Source: Azorinus chamasolen (Eukaryota > Mollusca > Bivalvia > Cardiida > Solecurtidae). Taken from it: a stretch of DNA of 64,000 bases. Under the pieces are notes generated by a model. The model was given only the letters and a program-made list of their open reading frames with translations, had not been told where the DNA came from and made no database searches. Of this stretch, positions 52,642 to 63,293 are shown one piece after another. A program made the position numbers and the translations under genes. The stretch covers positions 60,199,071 to 60,263,070 of the forward strand of contig OY755241.1 of the NCBI GenBank assembly GCA_963576725.1, written 5' to 3'. Within the stretch, counting starts at the first letter, position 1, and every line of letters starts with the position of its first letter.

Positions 52642-52754
52642 TGCGGACGATGTATCTAAATGATATTTGACTGCTTTATAGTATAATTACTTGCAACTGG
52701 CTTTCGCGGCCGATTACAAGGAAAATAGCGAGTCTAAACAAATTCGCCACTTAC

Positions 52755-52905
52755 CTGTTCAACCCGCTATATTCGTCCCCAAGTTTCGTACTAAAATAAG
52801 CAAGGGACGTTACTCTATAACATTAATTAGCCCCGTGATCAACTCAACCCACTATATTCGTCCCGAAACTTCGCCCTAAATAAACAAGGGAGGTTATACT
52901 GCTGT
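52755..52905. repeat. Diverged tandem duplication within the hAT element
   Basis: Two ~85 bp units: ttcaacccgctatattcgtc...aataagcaagggacgtta and ctcaacccactatattcgtc...aataaacaagggaggtta. Confidence 0.6.
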
Positions 52906-53057
52906 TAACGGAATCCAGTAGCGATGACCTTGCCGATCTAATAATTTACCGATTTCAACGACTGTGCGTCCTAATTGACGCACTGGAATTATTTTTGGGG
53001 GTCATCTATACAAAACTTGCGTCAAAACGCACATATTGTGCGTCAGGGAAAACCCTG

Positions 53058-54263
53058 CATGATAACATTTGTAAAGAGAGAGGAATACCAATGATAGGCG
53101 ATGATGTGGTGGAAAATAACCAACCAGCCCCCCCCAATACAATGGTCCCCAAATTAGACTGCGCTACACAGAGTTTGTAGCAAATTCATATTTTTGATAT
53201 AGCATCTATTTATTTTGTATATTATGTGCCATTAACCATTTACTCCAAAAATATGCATGTCTACAAATTTACAAACAGTAGACCCAGATAAGATGGCTCT
53301 TTTGAGAACCTTCTGAACTGGGTTTGCTCTGTTTGATTAAGATATCATATCAATAATTTCTGCTGTAACAAAATAAATTATATTTTGATGCATCAATTTG
53401 CATTATAAAAATTATTCTAATTAATACTCATAGTGTCAATATTTGTCACATTAATATTCATAGAGTAAATTCTTGAACCTGATATTTAACAAGCATTTTC
53501 ATTGAATATGATTTTGAGTGTTCTCAATAAGAAAATGACCATTTTGACAGTTTAAAAGTGGTTAACCCCTGTTTGTTGCAAAGCAGAAATAAATAATGTC
53601 GTACCAATAAAAAACTACCTTTCACTGAAGAAGCAAGGAAGGTTGTAAATGACGGCTGCTTAATGCACGACAAAAGTAATGCAGAAATCTACTAGGAGAT
53701 TCTGCATTCCTATTGTCCTACATTAAGTCTTCAAAGGAGCCAGCAATGAGTAATCATATTCATCCAGATTATTTCAGCAACATGGTGTAGAACTTGTGAC
53801 TTGATTTGCACTTATAACAGGACTTCAAACTTTTTTCTCCTGTCCTGTGGAATCTAAACAACTTTTGCATAGACTGCCATGCCAACACTATATCAACTGA
53901 GCTGCAAAGCCAAACAGTAAAGCATATTAAATGTTTCACCATAATCTATACTCAGCAACATTAGCATGATATAAGGATCATTTCTTTAAAGTTAGGTTAG
54001 ATTTTGCTTTATCCCTTAACTCCATTTATATGCATTTTGACGCCCTTACAAACAGTAAAGACCCAGATTAGATGGCTCTTATAGGAGCAGTCTGATCCGG
54101 GTCTACTCTTTTTGCTGACGATGTAATAATACAGTTATGCCTTTGCGAAAATTTCATGTTTCTGATATACCAATTTGATCTAATTGTACTTTTGCTTTAC
54201 ATGAAACAGAATATTCATGGAAGAAAGGGTAAATGTTTTAGAGATGTAGAGGTTGGGTTACAA
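53058..54263. other. No gene; two P70 hairpin copies with similar flanks
   Basis: P70 copies at 53271-53336 and 54048-54115. Their flanks resemble each other (taaccatttactccaaaaatatgca versus taactccatttatatgcatt), hinting at a larger repeated unit bounded by ttaaccc/gggtaa motifs. Confidence 0.5.
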
Positions 54264-54455
54264 TCAGCAATTACCTGTCAAACGCAAGTCCTTCTGATAA
54301 TCTGCATAAAGCAGACGGTGCTTATTAAGCCACTTCTTCTCAGGTTTGTCTGCAGTTCGGGAAATTGCGGTGTCATTGTTGAATTCTTCTGCCACACGCC
54401 TCCACGTCGACTTCTTTGTGGAGCTTGTTATCCCTGTTAATATTGTTTTTAACAA
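54264..54455 (-). pseudogene. Myb/SANT-like DNA-binding fragment
   Basis: 63 residues on the minus strand: STKKSTWRRVAEEFNNDTAI, then SRTADKPEKKWLNKHRLL, with W-x-x-V-A-x-x-F-N and a K-K-W helix. This is the Myb/SANT-like (MADF-like) module encoded as the second gene of PIF/Harbinger transposons, where it binds the termini and helps import the transposase. It lies 3.2 kb from the Harbinger transposase end and on the opposite strand, as is common in those elements. Whether both derive from one element is inference. No start with good context is visible. Confidence 0.55.
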
Positions 54456-54545
54456 TAAAATATTTATTTATTGCATTATTAACCATTCCATTCATGCATT
54501 TTCATGTAAAAAATTCTTACATAGTCATTATAACTATTAATTCCA

Positions 54546-54616
54546 TACGCAAACGGCATACACTGATCAGACGGCTCGTACAGAAGCCATATGATCTTGG
54601 TCCACTCAGACTGTTT
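54546..54616. repeat. P70 palindromic repeat copy
   Basis: cgcaaacggcatacactgatcag ... gccatatgatcttggtccac then agactgtttt. Partly decayed, and abutted on the right by a Penelope end. Confidence 0.5.
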
Positions 54617-54627
54617 TATTTAGCTGT

Positions 54628-54832
54628 AGAAATGGAAAAGTAGTAAAGTCAAGCAGGCAAAGCCACATGCAAAACGCAACCACCACCAAAACACCAATAG
54701 ACAGCATGACACACACAACCACACACACATACACGAAATGAACACAGAAAACACCAAAAGACACACAAGAAACAGGGACAAACGTTCCACAACATGAAGC
54801 ACAAAGACGCAAGGCAAACAAAAGGCATATTT
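54628..54832 (-). mobile_element. Penelope-like 3' UTR fragment
   Basis: Nearly the same sequence as 47479-47700: gaaatggaaaagtagtaaag, caagcaggcaaagccacatg and gaaacagggacaaacgttcc. Only the last ~200 bp of the element is present. Confidence 0.7.
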
Positions 54833-55811
54833 ATAAGAGTAAGGGATTAAAGTTATTGTATAGTAATGTTATGGCATTTTCATAAGAGATTCATAATTGA
54901 TATATTATGTAATTAGGATTTTGAAAATAGACCTGCAGGCCATGCAGGGTCCTATTGCCAAAAGACAACATTCAGATATCTGATCTGTGAATAGTAACCT
55001 CAATTAGGCTACATGTACATGAATATTTACGTAAGAAGTAGAGGTTTTATAATGACATATGAACACTTGGGAGTTTTCATTTATATATTATTAATTCATT
55101 AGCAAACACAGCAGATCCGGATGGAGCTATTGGGCCCCATTCCACCCACCCCTTCTGAAAAGTAACACCCCCCCCCAATTTTGAAACAAAAATCCCCTCT
55201 TTATCAATTTTGGAATAAGTAAATGGTAGTATTTGTGCTACTTATAGCTAAAATGACCATATAAACATGAATATTCATGTTATGATGTCATTAATATTAA
55301 TTTGATATGTTTAATTAAATGGCATATATATATGAACACAGGAAATTTTAGCCTTGTCAAATATTGCATATTCATATCATGCAATAAGCAAACCTTTTTC
55401 AGGAGCCATCTGATCTGGATCTAATCTGTTTGCAAAGGCGAAATGCTTATTGGTGGAGTATAGTTAAATATTCATCAGCAAAAAAATTAAAAAATCAACC
55501 AGCAATGTTGATATGACTTCCAATAAAATGTTTTGGATCTAGATCTACTTACCTGAAGACACATTATTCAAGACAAAAAGCATATTTGCATTTTAACAAC
55601 AAACTAATCACATTACCACTATTGAAACGATGCTTCATCAACTGATGGTTATTTAAGTCCTGTAATCCGCTGGGCTGTCGCATGATACGGGATAACAGCA
55701 AGCAGTCTGCCTGACTGAAGTTGACTTCCCTCTCCTTTTTGTTTTTTCAATATCTGCCATATTTGAAATTTGATGAGTTGATGTTCGTCTGATTCAACAT
55801 ACATGTACACA
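54833..55811. other. No gene; P70 remnants and a C-rich stretch
   Basis: A P70 left half is at 55101-55131 and a degenerate copy at 55386-55436. A short C-rich run (55135-55180) contains ccacccaccccttc and cacccccccccc. No coding signal. Confidence 0.45.
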
Positions 55812-56195
55812 GTATACTATTTTTATTTGTATATCTATTTTTAGACGATGTAAAATCCCAATGTCAAACTGGGTCGAAATGTTGGGATAACACAAAACCA
55901 TGAGAAAGAAACGAACACAATAATATAAATCCGTTCAAACTCATGACATTGGACAATCCCTTCAGACTATTCCTGTACTCATGTCGCTGTTCAAAAATTC
56001 TGATATACTATTTTTATTTGTATATCTATTTTTAGACGATGTAAAATCCCAATGTCAAACTGGGTCGAAATGTTGGGATCACACAAAACCATGAGAATGA
56101 AACGAACACAATAATATAAATCCGTTCAAACTCATGACATTAGACAATCCCTTCAGACTATTCCTGTACTCATGTCGCTGTCCAAAAATCCTGAT
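55812..56195. repeat. Tandem duplication of ~190 bp
   Basis: tatactatttttatttgtat ... cccaatgtcaaactgggtcg ... ctgtactcatgtcgctgt occurs at about 55812-56002 and again at 56007-56195 with few differences. Confidence 0.85.
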
Positions 56196-56482
56196 ATATC
56201 ATATGCAATGATGTTTCGCGAGACTCCTTCCAATGATCCAAGCACATTAGACACTTTGAAAGACACAATTCCACTCCAAATTATCCGGTTTACGTTTGAT
56301 AACAACTGCAGTGCAATAGCCGTTTGAAAGACACAATTCCACTCCAAATTATCCGGTTTACATTTGATAACAACTGCAGTGCAATAGCCGTTCAATAGTA
56401 TCCGCCACTCTGTTAAAATCAACCTGTCTACTGGACAAACAATGTGAATTACAACTCCATCGACATCCCGCGCCATAAGCAT
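56196..56482 (-). pseudogene. Possible small coding exon with internal 69 bp tandem duplication
   Basis: On the minus strand an ATG at about 56487 opens MADAYGAGCRWSCNSHCLSS and QVDFNRVADTIERLL before a stop after a 69 bp unit (ctttcaaacggctattgcac ...) that is repeated (56254-56322 and 56323-56391). Removing one copy of the duplication would lengthen the frame. It could be the first exon of a decayed gene, or chance. No homologue is recognised. Confidence 0.25.
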
Positions 56483-56781
56483 CGGCCATTTTGATTTTCC
56501 TCAATGTCAGCAAGTGCTTTGGTCTGCGCGTGAATGACGTAATTTTTGTTTGGGAATCACTGGAAAATACCTAACAACTAGAGATCGTGTTAGATTAAGA
56601 TCATTTTTTAGTCTAAGATTATATTTGCTAAGAGAAATTTTTAGTGAAAAGGTTAGAAAATTCTAAAATCTTAGTCGAAAACTTAGATAAAGAAATTTCT
56701 AACTGCTAAATACTAGGTTTCGGAATACGGCCCCTGGTGAGCTAAAAACGGATAAAAAAGAATTATTTTTATTGTTATTTT
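56483..56781. other. No gene recognised
   Basis: AT-rich DNA with a cluster of related atttcta/tagaaatt motifs near 56620-56720. Confidence 0.4.
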
Positions 56782-58075
56782 AGAATAAAGATCAGTCTCT
56801 TTCAAAAACGAGATTATATTCTCGTATGGAACTGTATCAAATGAAATTATATTCTCGTATGGAACTGTATCAAATAACTGGTGCATATAATTAACAGTAA
56901 AGTATTAACGTCTTATCATATAGCAAGGTCAACACATTCAATCAAAAAATGTTAACTGTATGGCTCTTGACAGAAGACATTCTGGTTGAACTTCACGCTT
57001 TAGTAAATAGAAATGAGTAATATGAGAGTGTCCTATGCAACAGCGAGCTAGGACCAACTCATCTCTCTGTATAGCTCTGTAATTTAAAAGGAAATCACCA
57101 ATGGTTGGTTTGCTGGCATGAGGTTTATTGTTAGTATTGATGTCACAAGAAACCTGCCATTTGGAATATATATGCTGTTTAATCAATGGTTTAAAATCAG
57201 TATATGGTAATTCGAAAACTGACTCATTCAGATTAATGGATGATTTGGCCGTTTTATCTTCCTCTTCATTTCCCCGAATTCCAACATGACTTGGTAGCCA
57301 ACAGAAAACAATATTGTTTGACAGACAATATATTTTGTTTAAGAAGAATTTGCTGAATTAATGGGTTATTCATATTTCTGTTGTTCAAAGCTGCCTCTTC
57401 ATTTCCCCGAATTGTTCTGTTGTTCAACGTTTAAAGTTTACAGCGACTTTGAAAAACAATGTATTTTTTTCATATTGTGCACTAATATGAATTGAAGGTC
57501 AATTGGTAGGACTTCGGCTGTAAATATGGAGGACTTTAGAGGTATAAAATTTACTGACATGTACAACCGATTTGATTTTTATCTTTAGAACCATCAGTAT
57601 ATATGAAAACATGGTCAGGATACTGTGACTTCAGTTCTTCAAATTCGGTTTGAAATTCTAATGCATTTGTAGAAATTTTTATTTGAAGCCAAATGTAACA
57701 AAACATTAGGTTGTTTGATAGTCCATGGCGCAATGTATGAAACTTTATGTTGCCTAACAGAATCCATTCTCAGACCTGCCTCGTGAATTGCCTTTTCTTT
57801 CATAAAGCATTTCATATTTGGGTTCAAATATTTCATTTAACATGTTTGGTAGGATTTGCCTTCACCTTAGTTACATAATTAATAGCTACTTGCTCTCTTC
57901 GAATGTATTAAGATGGTTCATTTGCTTCTGCAAAAAGACTTTCGATTGGTGAGGTTTTAAAAGCATTCTCATTATTCCATGTTTAAAGTTTGTTGAGACA
58001 TCGTTGAAGTTATCTTTCAATAGTATGCATATTTTTCGAACAATAACATCTTTTTCACACCTACATTGATAAAAA
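56782..58075 (-). mobile_element. LINE-A copy, 5' truncated, internally deleted, no 3' tail
   Basis: On the minus strand it starts near the FVDD box (about 58060, decayed), jumps from the thumb (CNNENA-like, at about 57980) directly into FKTSPIESL by an internal deletion of roughly 300 bp, then continues through ALNYVTKVKANPT-like sequence and RNase H (YTDGSKDKNQIG near 57600, later CWLPSHVGIRGNEEEDKTAK at about 57280), ending in CLLSRAI-type sequence near 56950. Stops are frequent. The 3' UTR ends at agaataaagatcag, the same point as the copy at 15535. A 38 bp tandem duplication (gaaattatattctcgtatgg) lies at 56810-56875. Confidence 0.7.
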
Positions 58076-58802
58076 ACCATCCAGCAAGTACATTTACCGA
58101 CTATCGCACAGGGCATCAATTAACATAATGAATGTAATTGGCCACATCATATTACATGTAGATGAATGCATGTCCCAACCTTTGTTAATGTTCCAGTTTT
58201 CTGTCAATGACGTAAAACAAATCAATATACATTTTGGGCACCGTGCGGAGCATACAAAATGCTGCCGAGTCTAAAACCAAAAAGGGCGAATCTCATGTCA
58301 GAATGGCATCCTGATTATTTGACTATTTCAATAACGCGATTGAAACCAGTTACAATCGTAATCGATTAGTACCCATGCATCTGATTGGATGACTTTTCAC
58401 ATTTCCTATCGTTTCTTGATTTCGGCCAATAGAAACGTTTGTCAGATATGTAACTGCAGAAAGAACAAACTTGTCGAATGAGTCAGTTAATGGTATCCCG
58501 CTAAGAGATGCTATATCCACATCCAAAGAAATCAATCGAGTTCCGACGACAAAGGAACTCTTGAATGATGTAAGGAGTACTCACAGAAAGTACCGGGAAA
58601 AGCTTGAAGCGCAAGAAGCAGAATCATTGCATCTAGAAGTAATAGGAGATTCAACAGAAATGGCGTGATAAAGAGCTTAAAAAACATCAAAAGAGAAACC
58701 CCAGAAACCTTACTACTTTACCGTCGTTCTGGGGCTTAATTGTCACAGGGGATGTTTTTGTTTATTTGACGGATATTATCCCCTCTGCCAAGAACTAAAA
58801 GG
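58076..58802. other. No firm gene; one coding-like frame at 58471-58668
   Basis: The plus-strand frame from ATG 58471 (65 residues: NGIPLRDAISTSKEINRVPT, then TKELLNDVRSTHRKYREKLE, then AESLHLEVIGDSTEMA) has a charged helical character and normal codon-like composition, unlike the neighbouring frames. It could be a terminal exon of a host gene or an element protein. I do not recognise it, and no splice sites are proposed. Confidence 0.3.
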
Positions 58803-59024
58803 AATGAATGAATGAATGCTGTTTAACGCCCCATCGACACTGATGGTCATTTAGAGCCGAATGAATAATGTAAGTAAAAATATAAGATTAAATCTAATAG
58901 ACAATCTCACTAGATTATGTAAATGTCAGTCCCGATCAACAGGATTGTAAATAAAATAAGGACAAAACATAATCGACATTCTAAAAATATACCTTTTAAA
59001 TTTTAGAAAATATATTAATGGCTG
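58803..59024 (-). mobile_element. LINE-B-type 3' end fragment
   Basis: The minus strand ends ...gtttatttacaatcctgttg, atcgggactgacatttaca, ctaaatgaccatcagtgtcg, ggcgttaaacagc and ATTC repeats. It is truncated to the 3' UTR. It joins a Penelope UTR piece at 59025. Confidence 0.75.
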
Positions 59025-59090
59025 TTTCCTTGTGTTGCTGTTTGTACTGTATGTGGTGTTTCCTGCATGACTCATTTTTGTACTTTTTTT
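59025..59090 (+). mobile_element. Penelope 3' UTR terminal fragment
   Basis: ggctgtttccttgtgttgct ... tgactcatttttgtactttt, identical in layout to 2920-2990 and 15450-15534. Confidence 0.65.
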
Positions 59091-59135
59091 AAAAAAAAAA
59101 TCAAATCAAAGGAAAAAAGAAAGGTAGGTGGTTTT

Positions 59136-59272
59136 GATCCCATGCGCTTCTTTGCAACGAATGAGATTCGCCGAAATCATCTCCCTGATATCGCTCATCA
59201 TGATGTCATCTGATCATTCATAGGCGCTATATCGCAGTGCCGCAAAACCAAACTCACTCACTCAGTCCATAT
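59136..59272 (+). mobile_element. SINE with LINE-A tail, 5' shortened
   Basis: Starts at aggtaggtggttttgatccc (B-box-like), then a ~70 bp body, then cataggcgctatat, cgcagtgccgcaaaacc and an ACTC tail. Same family as 1452-1604. Confidence 0.55.
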
Positions 59273-60205
59273 AGCAGGAAAAGGGATAACTCTTTTTGAT
59301 TGTTTCAATAGCGACAAGAGCTGTTGGCTATGGTGAAGCACCATGCCCCAAATACTAGGCTTAGCAGTGTATAATTCTGACTTTATTTCAGTAATAATAG
59401 TGAAAAACAGATTTTCCAAGATTTTTACCTATCAATTTATTAGTCCCGCATCAGGGGGACTATATAGGTTTCATCCCATCATTCCCTAATTCTAACTCCG
59501 AAATATTTTTGTCCGGAGCATGTCTACTACTTTGAGACACCAAAGAGCTTGGTTTGTTTTGGCCCAAAATTTTATGAAAATTGAAAATACTTAAAACAAA
59601 GTCAAAACTATTAAAGAATAAAAGTTTAAACATTATATATCAAAATTAGCGAACACTTCGATCTGCGGCAACCAGTCCTAGCAACGAACTTGCTTACATT
59701 TGCAAAAATAGAAGAAACTCGATATTTTATCGACGAAACGCTAAAAAATCAAGAGTTTGCATGGATAACCCAAGATGAAATTCACTGAATGGTAAGTTTA
59801 ATATGACACATCCGCAACTGTAACCATATTATCCTGGGTTAAGCCTGCAAAGTAATCGAAATACGAATATGTATGCATTTCCGGGGTCTGTGTTTACATA
59901 TGTAGCACAATGGCGACAACAGCTCGCAAGGGGAATAAATTATCCAGTGGCCTAGTATAATTATTTCTTATACAGCAGTATTTTATTTGTTACAAAACAT
60001 TTGCTTACATCTAGATCTAATACAAATTATATGCATTTAGTTGCTTATCTGACACCATGATATAACTGATATTCCTTTTTAATGCAGCAGCGGCTTGGGT
60101 GACAGTGTCAATTCAACAAATGCTGGGTTATTTTAGCAACACCCTTGGAATATAACAACAAGCACCCAATACCTTACAATCTCCATTATGCCTGTTAACT
60201 GCCTT
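59273..60205. other. No gene; end of another hairpin-type repeat
   Basis: At 59438-59475, tattagtcccgcatcagggg-gactata forms a short stem, and gtccggagcatgtctactac follows, resembling the start of another tandem-core family; no core is recognisable afterwards. Confidence 0.4.
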
Positions 60206-60801
60206 TTTAGCTCACCAGAGCACAAAGTGCTCAGGGTGAGCTTTTGTGATCGCCTGATGTCCGTCGTGCGTCGTCCAGCGTCAACAATTTGAACCTTTAA
60301 AAATCTTCTCTGAATCTACAGGGTTCTCAGCTTTCATCTTTGGTACATAGCATCACCTATAGGTCCTCTACAAAAGTTATATAAATAATGCCCCGGGGGT
60401 CAAAATTGGCCCCGCCCCAGGGGTTGGAAGTTTTCAATAGAAACGTATAGTAAAACTTTGAAAATCTTCTCCTCTGAAACCAGAAGGTTATCAGCTTTCA
60501 TATTTGGCACATAGCATCATGTTCAGGTCCTCTACAAACGTTATATAAATTATGCCCCTGGGGTCAAAATTGGCCCCGCCCCAGGGTTGGGAAGTTTTCA
60601 ATAGAAACAAATAGTGAAATCTTTGAAAATCTTCTCCTCTGAAACTGAAAGGCGCTCATCTTCCATATCTGGCAGAGAGCATCATGTTCAGGTCCTCTAC
60701 AAAATTTATATTAATTTTGGCCCTGGTGTCAAAATTGGCCCCGCCCCAGGGGTGGGTAGTTTTTAGAATGGAAACAAATAGTGAAACTGGAAGGCTGATA
60801 T

Positions 60802-60812
60802 CTTTCATATTT
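60802..60812 (+). repeat. Left target-site duplication of LINE C
   Basis: ctttcatattt, repeated exactly at 62611-62621. Confidence 0.75.
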
Positions 60813-61173
60813 TCATATTTCAACAATGTCTCAATAAACTTGAAACATGGAATAATGAGAATGGTTTTAAATTTTCAACGTCAAAAACGCAATGTGTTCA
60901 TTTCTGTCAGTTAAGAAATTGTCACCAAGACCCCGTTTTAAATCTTAATAATATTCAAATCCCTGTGGTTGATCAAGCCAAATTTTTAGGACTTATATTT
61001 GACAAAAAGTTATCATTTATACCTCATATTAAGCATTTGAAAACAAAATGTCTTAAATCTCTTAATCTTCTTCGAGTTTTAGCTCACACTGACTGGGGAG
61101 CCTTTACCGATCATTAATTCGTTCTAAACTGGACTATGGAAGCATTGTATATGGATCAGCTAGAAAGTCTTAC

Positions 61174-61833
61174 TTGAAGATTCTTGACCCCATTCACCAT
61201 CAAGGACTTCGGCTTTCCCTTGGTGCTTTTAAAACCTCACCAATCGAAAGTCTTTTAGTAGAAGCAAATGAACCATCTTTATACATTCGAAGAGAGCAAC
61301 TAGCTCTTAATTATGTCACTAAAGTGAAGGCAAATCCTACCAATCCCGCTAATGAAATAATTTTTGAACCCAAATATGAAATGCTTTATGAAAGGAAACC
61401 TAATGCTATTAAGCCTATCGGTCTCCGTCTTAGATCGGCAATTGACGAGGCAGGTCTGAGAATGGATTCTGTTAGACAACATAAAGTTTCAAACATTGCG
61501 CCATGGACTATCAAACAACCTAATGTTTTCTTACATCTGTCTTCAAAACAAAAGTCTTCTACAAATGCACTAGAATTTCAATCCGAATTTGAGGAACTTA
61601 AATCACAGTATCCTGACCATATTCCCATATACACTGATGGTTCTAAAGATGAAAATAAAGTCGGTTGTGCATCTGTCAGTAAATTTCATACCTCTAAAGT
61701 AAGACTACCCGACAAATCTTCCATATTTACAGCTGAAGTCCAAGCAATTGACCTTGCCCTTCGATTCATATCGGTGCACAATGTGAATAAATATATAATT
61801 TTTCAGACTCGCTCTCTGTTCTTCAAGCGTTGA
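61174..61833 (+). pseudogene. LINE C ORF2: connection and first half of RNase H
   Basis: Continuous frame of about 219 residues: DPIHHQGLRLSLGAFKTSPI, EQLALNYVTKVKANPTNPAN, NIAPWTIKQPNVFLHL, then RNase H with D in YTDGSKDENKVG and E in SIFTAEVQAIDLALRFI. It passes uninterrupted through the position where LINE B is frameshifted, supporting a single ORF2 spanning RT and RNase H in this family. The frame is lost at YIIF through loss of one T. Confidence 0.8.
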
Positions 61834-62348
61834 ACATCAAAAATATGAATAACCCATTAGTTCAGCAAATTCTTCTTAAACACCATAAATTATCTCTGTC
61901 AAACAATATTGTTTTCTGTTGGCTACCTAGTCATGTTGGAATTCGGGGAAATGAAGAGGCAGATAAAACGGCCAAGTCATCCCTGAATCTGAATGAGGCA
62001 GTTTTCAAAATACCTTATACTAATTTTAAACCATTGATTAAACAGCATACATGTTCCAAATGGCAGGTTTCCTGGGACAGCAATGTTAACAATAAACTTC
62101 ATGCCATCAAACCAACCATTGGTGATTCTCCTTTAAATTATAGAGCTGTTCGAAGAGATGAGGTGGTCCTAGCTCGCTGTCGCATCGGACACTCTCATAT
62201 TACTCACTCCTATTTACTAAAGCGCGAAATTCAACCAGAATGTGTCTTCTGTCAAGAACTATACACAGTAAAACATTTTTTGATTGAATGTATTGACCTT
62301 TCTATAATAAGACATAAATACTTTTCTGTTGATTCTATGCACCAATAA
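61804..62348 (+). pseudogene. LINE C ORF2: second half of RNase H and CxxC end
   Basis: After the one-base deletion: SDSLSVLQALNIKNMNNPL, FCWLPSHVGIRGNEEADKTA (His and last Asp), FKPLIKQHTCSKWQVSWDSN, RRDEVVLARCRIGHSHITHS and CVFCQELYTVKHFLIECIDL. It ends at a TAA in DSMHQ, slightly earlier than LINE B's end (AINIYSKI). All RNase H catalytic positions are retained across the two halves. Confidence 0.8.
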
Positions 62349-63293
62349 TTTAATACAGTTCCGTACGAGAATATAATTTCGTTTTTGAAAGAGACTGGTC
62401 TTGATTCTAAAATATAAATCTGTTTAACCAGTTCTATTATTATTATTATTTTATTTCTGTATTCCTTTCTACATTTTCATCTTCGTATATTTTAATGATT
62501 TACATACTCGTTGATCGAGATTTTTTATTGATTTTCATCATATTTTTCGTCATTGGCGCTATATGACCTACTTAGTGTCGCGGTGCCTTAAAACCCAACT
62601 CACTCACTCACTTTCATATTTGGCACAGAGCATCATGTTCAGGTCCTCTCAAAAAAGTATATAAATTATGCCCCTGGGGTCAAAATTGGCCTGCCCCAGG
62701 GTGGGAAGTTTTCAATAGAAACATTTTAGTGAAAACTTTGAAAATCTTCTCCTCTGAAATTTGAAGGTTCTCAGCTTTCATATTTGGCACATAGCATCAT
62801 GTTTAGGTCCTCTACAAAAGTTATATAAATTATGGCCCTGGGGTCAAAATTGGCCCCGCCCCAGGGGTGGGCATTTTTCAATAGAAACAAATACTAAAAT
62901 CTTTGAAAATCTTCTCCTCTGAAACTGGAAGGTGCTCAGCTTTCATATTTGACACAGACTATCATGTTCAGGTCCTCTACAAAAGTTATACTAATTATGG
63001 CCCTGGGGTCAAAATTGGCCCCGCCCCAGGGGTGGGTAGTTTTCAGTAGAAACATATAGAGAAAACTGTTAAAATCTTCTCCTGAACCTGAAAGGTTTTC
63101 AGCTTTCATATTTGGCTCATAGCTTCTTGTTCAAGTCATCTAAAAAAGTTATATAAATCATGTCCCTTGGGTCAAAATTGGCCCGCCCCAGGCCCGGCTA
63201 GTTTTCTATAAAAACATATAGTGAAAACTTTGAAAATCTTCTCCTGTTTGTCTGGTGAGCGCTTCTGGGCCATTCTGGCCCTATTGTTCTAAG

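Larger units (their letters stand above)
51634..53057 (-). mobile_element. hAT-type DNA transposon, internally deleted
   Basis: The ends are an inverted pair typical of hAT elements: cagggtttctctt at 51634 and the complement of cagggttttccctga ending at 53057. On the minus strand it has the N-terminal part of a transposase (52641-52396) and the dimerisation end (52255-51995), with most of the catalytic middle missing. An 8 bp target duplication was not clear. It is non-autonomous by deletion. Confidence 0.65.
60813..62610 (+). mobile_element. LINE C: LINE-A subfamily copy, 5' truncated, 11 bp TSD
   Basis: It begins in the RT thumb just after motif C (TWNNENGFKFSTSKTQCVHF) and runs through the connection, RNase H and 3' UTR to an ACTC tail, flanked by perfect 11 bp duplications. 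Its sequence is close to LINE A (24511-28794). Coding is broken in three places: a ~25 bp deletion near 61100, a one-base deletion at about 61804 (IIF-SDS), and a stop at 62346. The tail and TSD show standard target-primed integration into the tandem-core element. Confidence 0.85.
60206..63293 (+). mobile_element. Tandem-core element (fourth family), split by LINE C
   Basis: Left end tttttagctcacc with a stem gagcac aaa gtgctc and gggtgagctttt. Right end tctggtgagcgcttct with a stem gggcc attct ggccc and tattgttct. Seven or eight units of ~165 bp carry tttcatatttggcacatagc, ggtcctctacaaaagttat, tggggtcaaaattggccccg and agttttcaatagaaac. The unit is a distinct subfamily from 35370-36887. LINE C interrupts it at 60813-62610. 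Confidence 0.75.
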
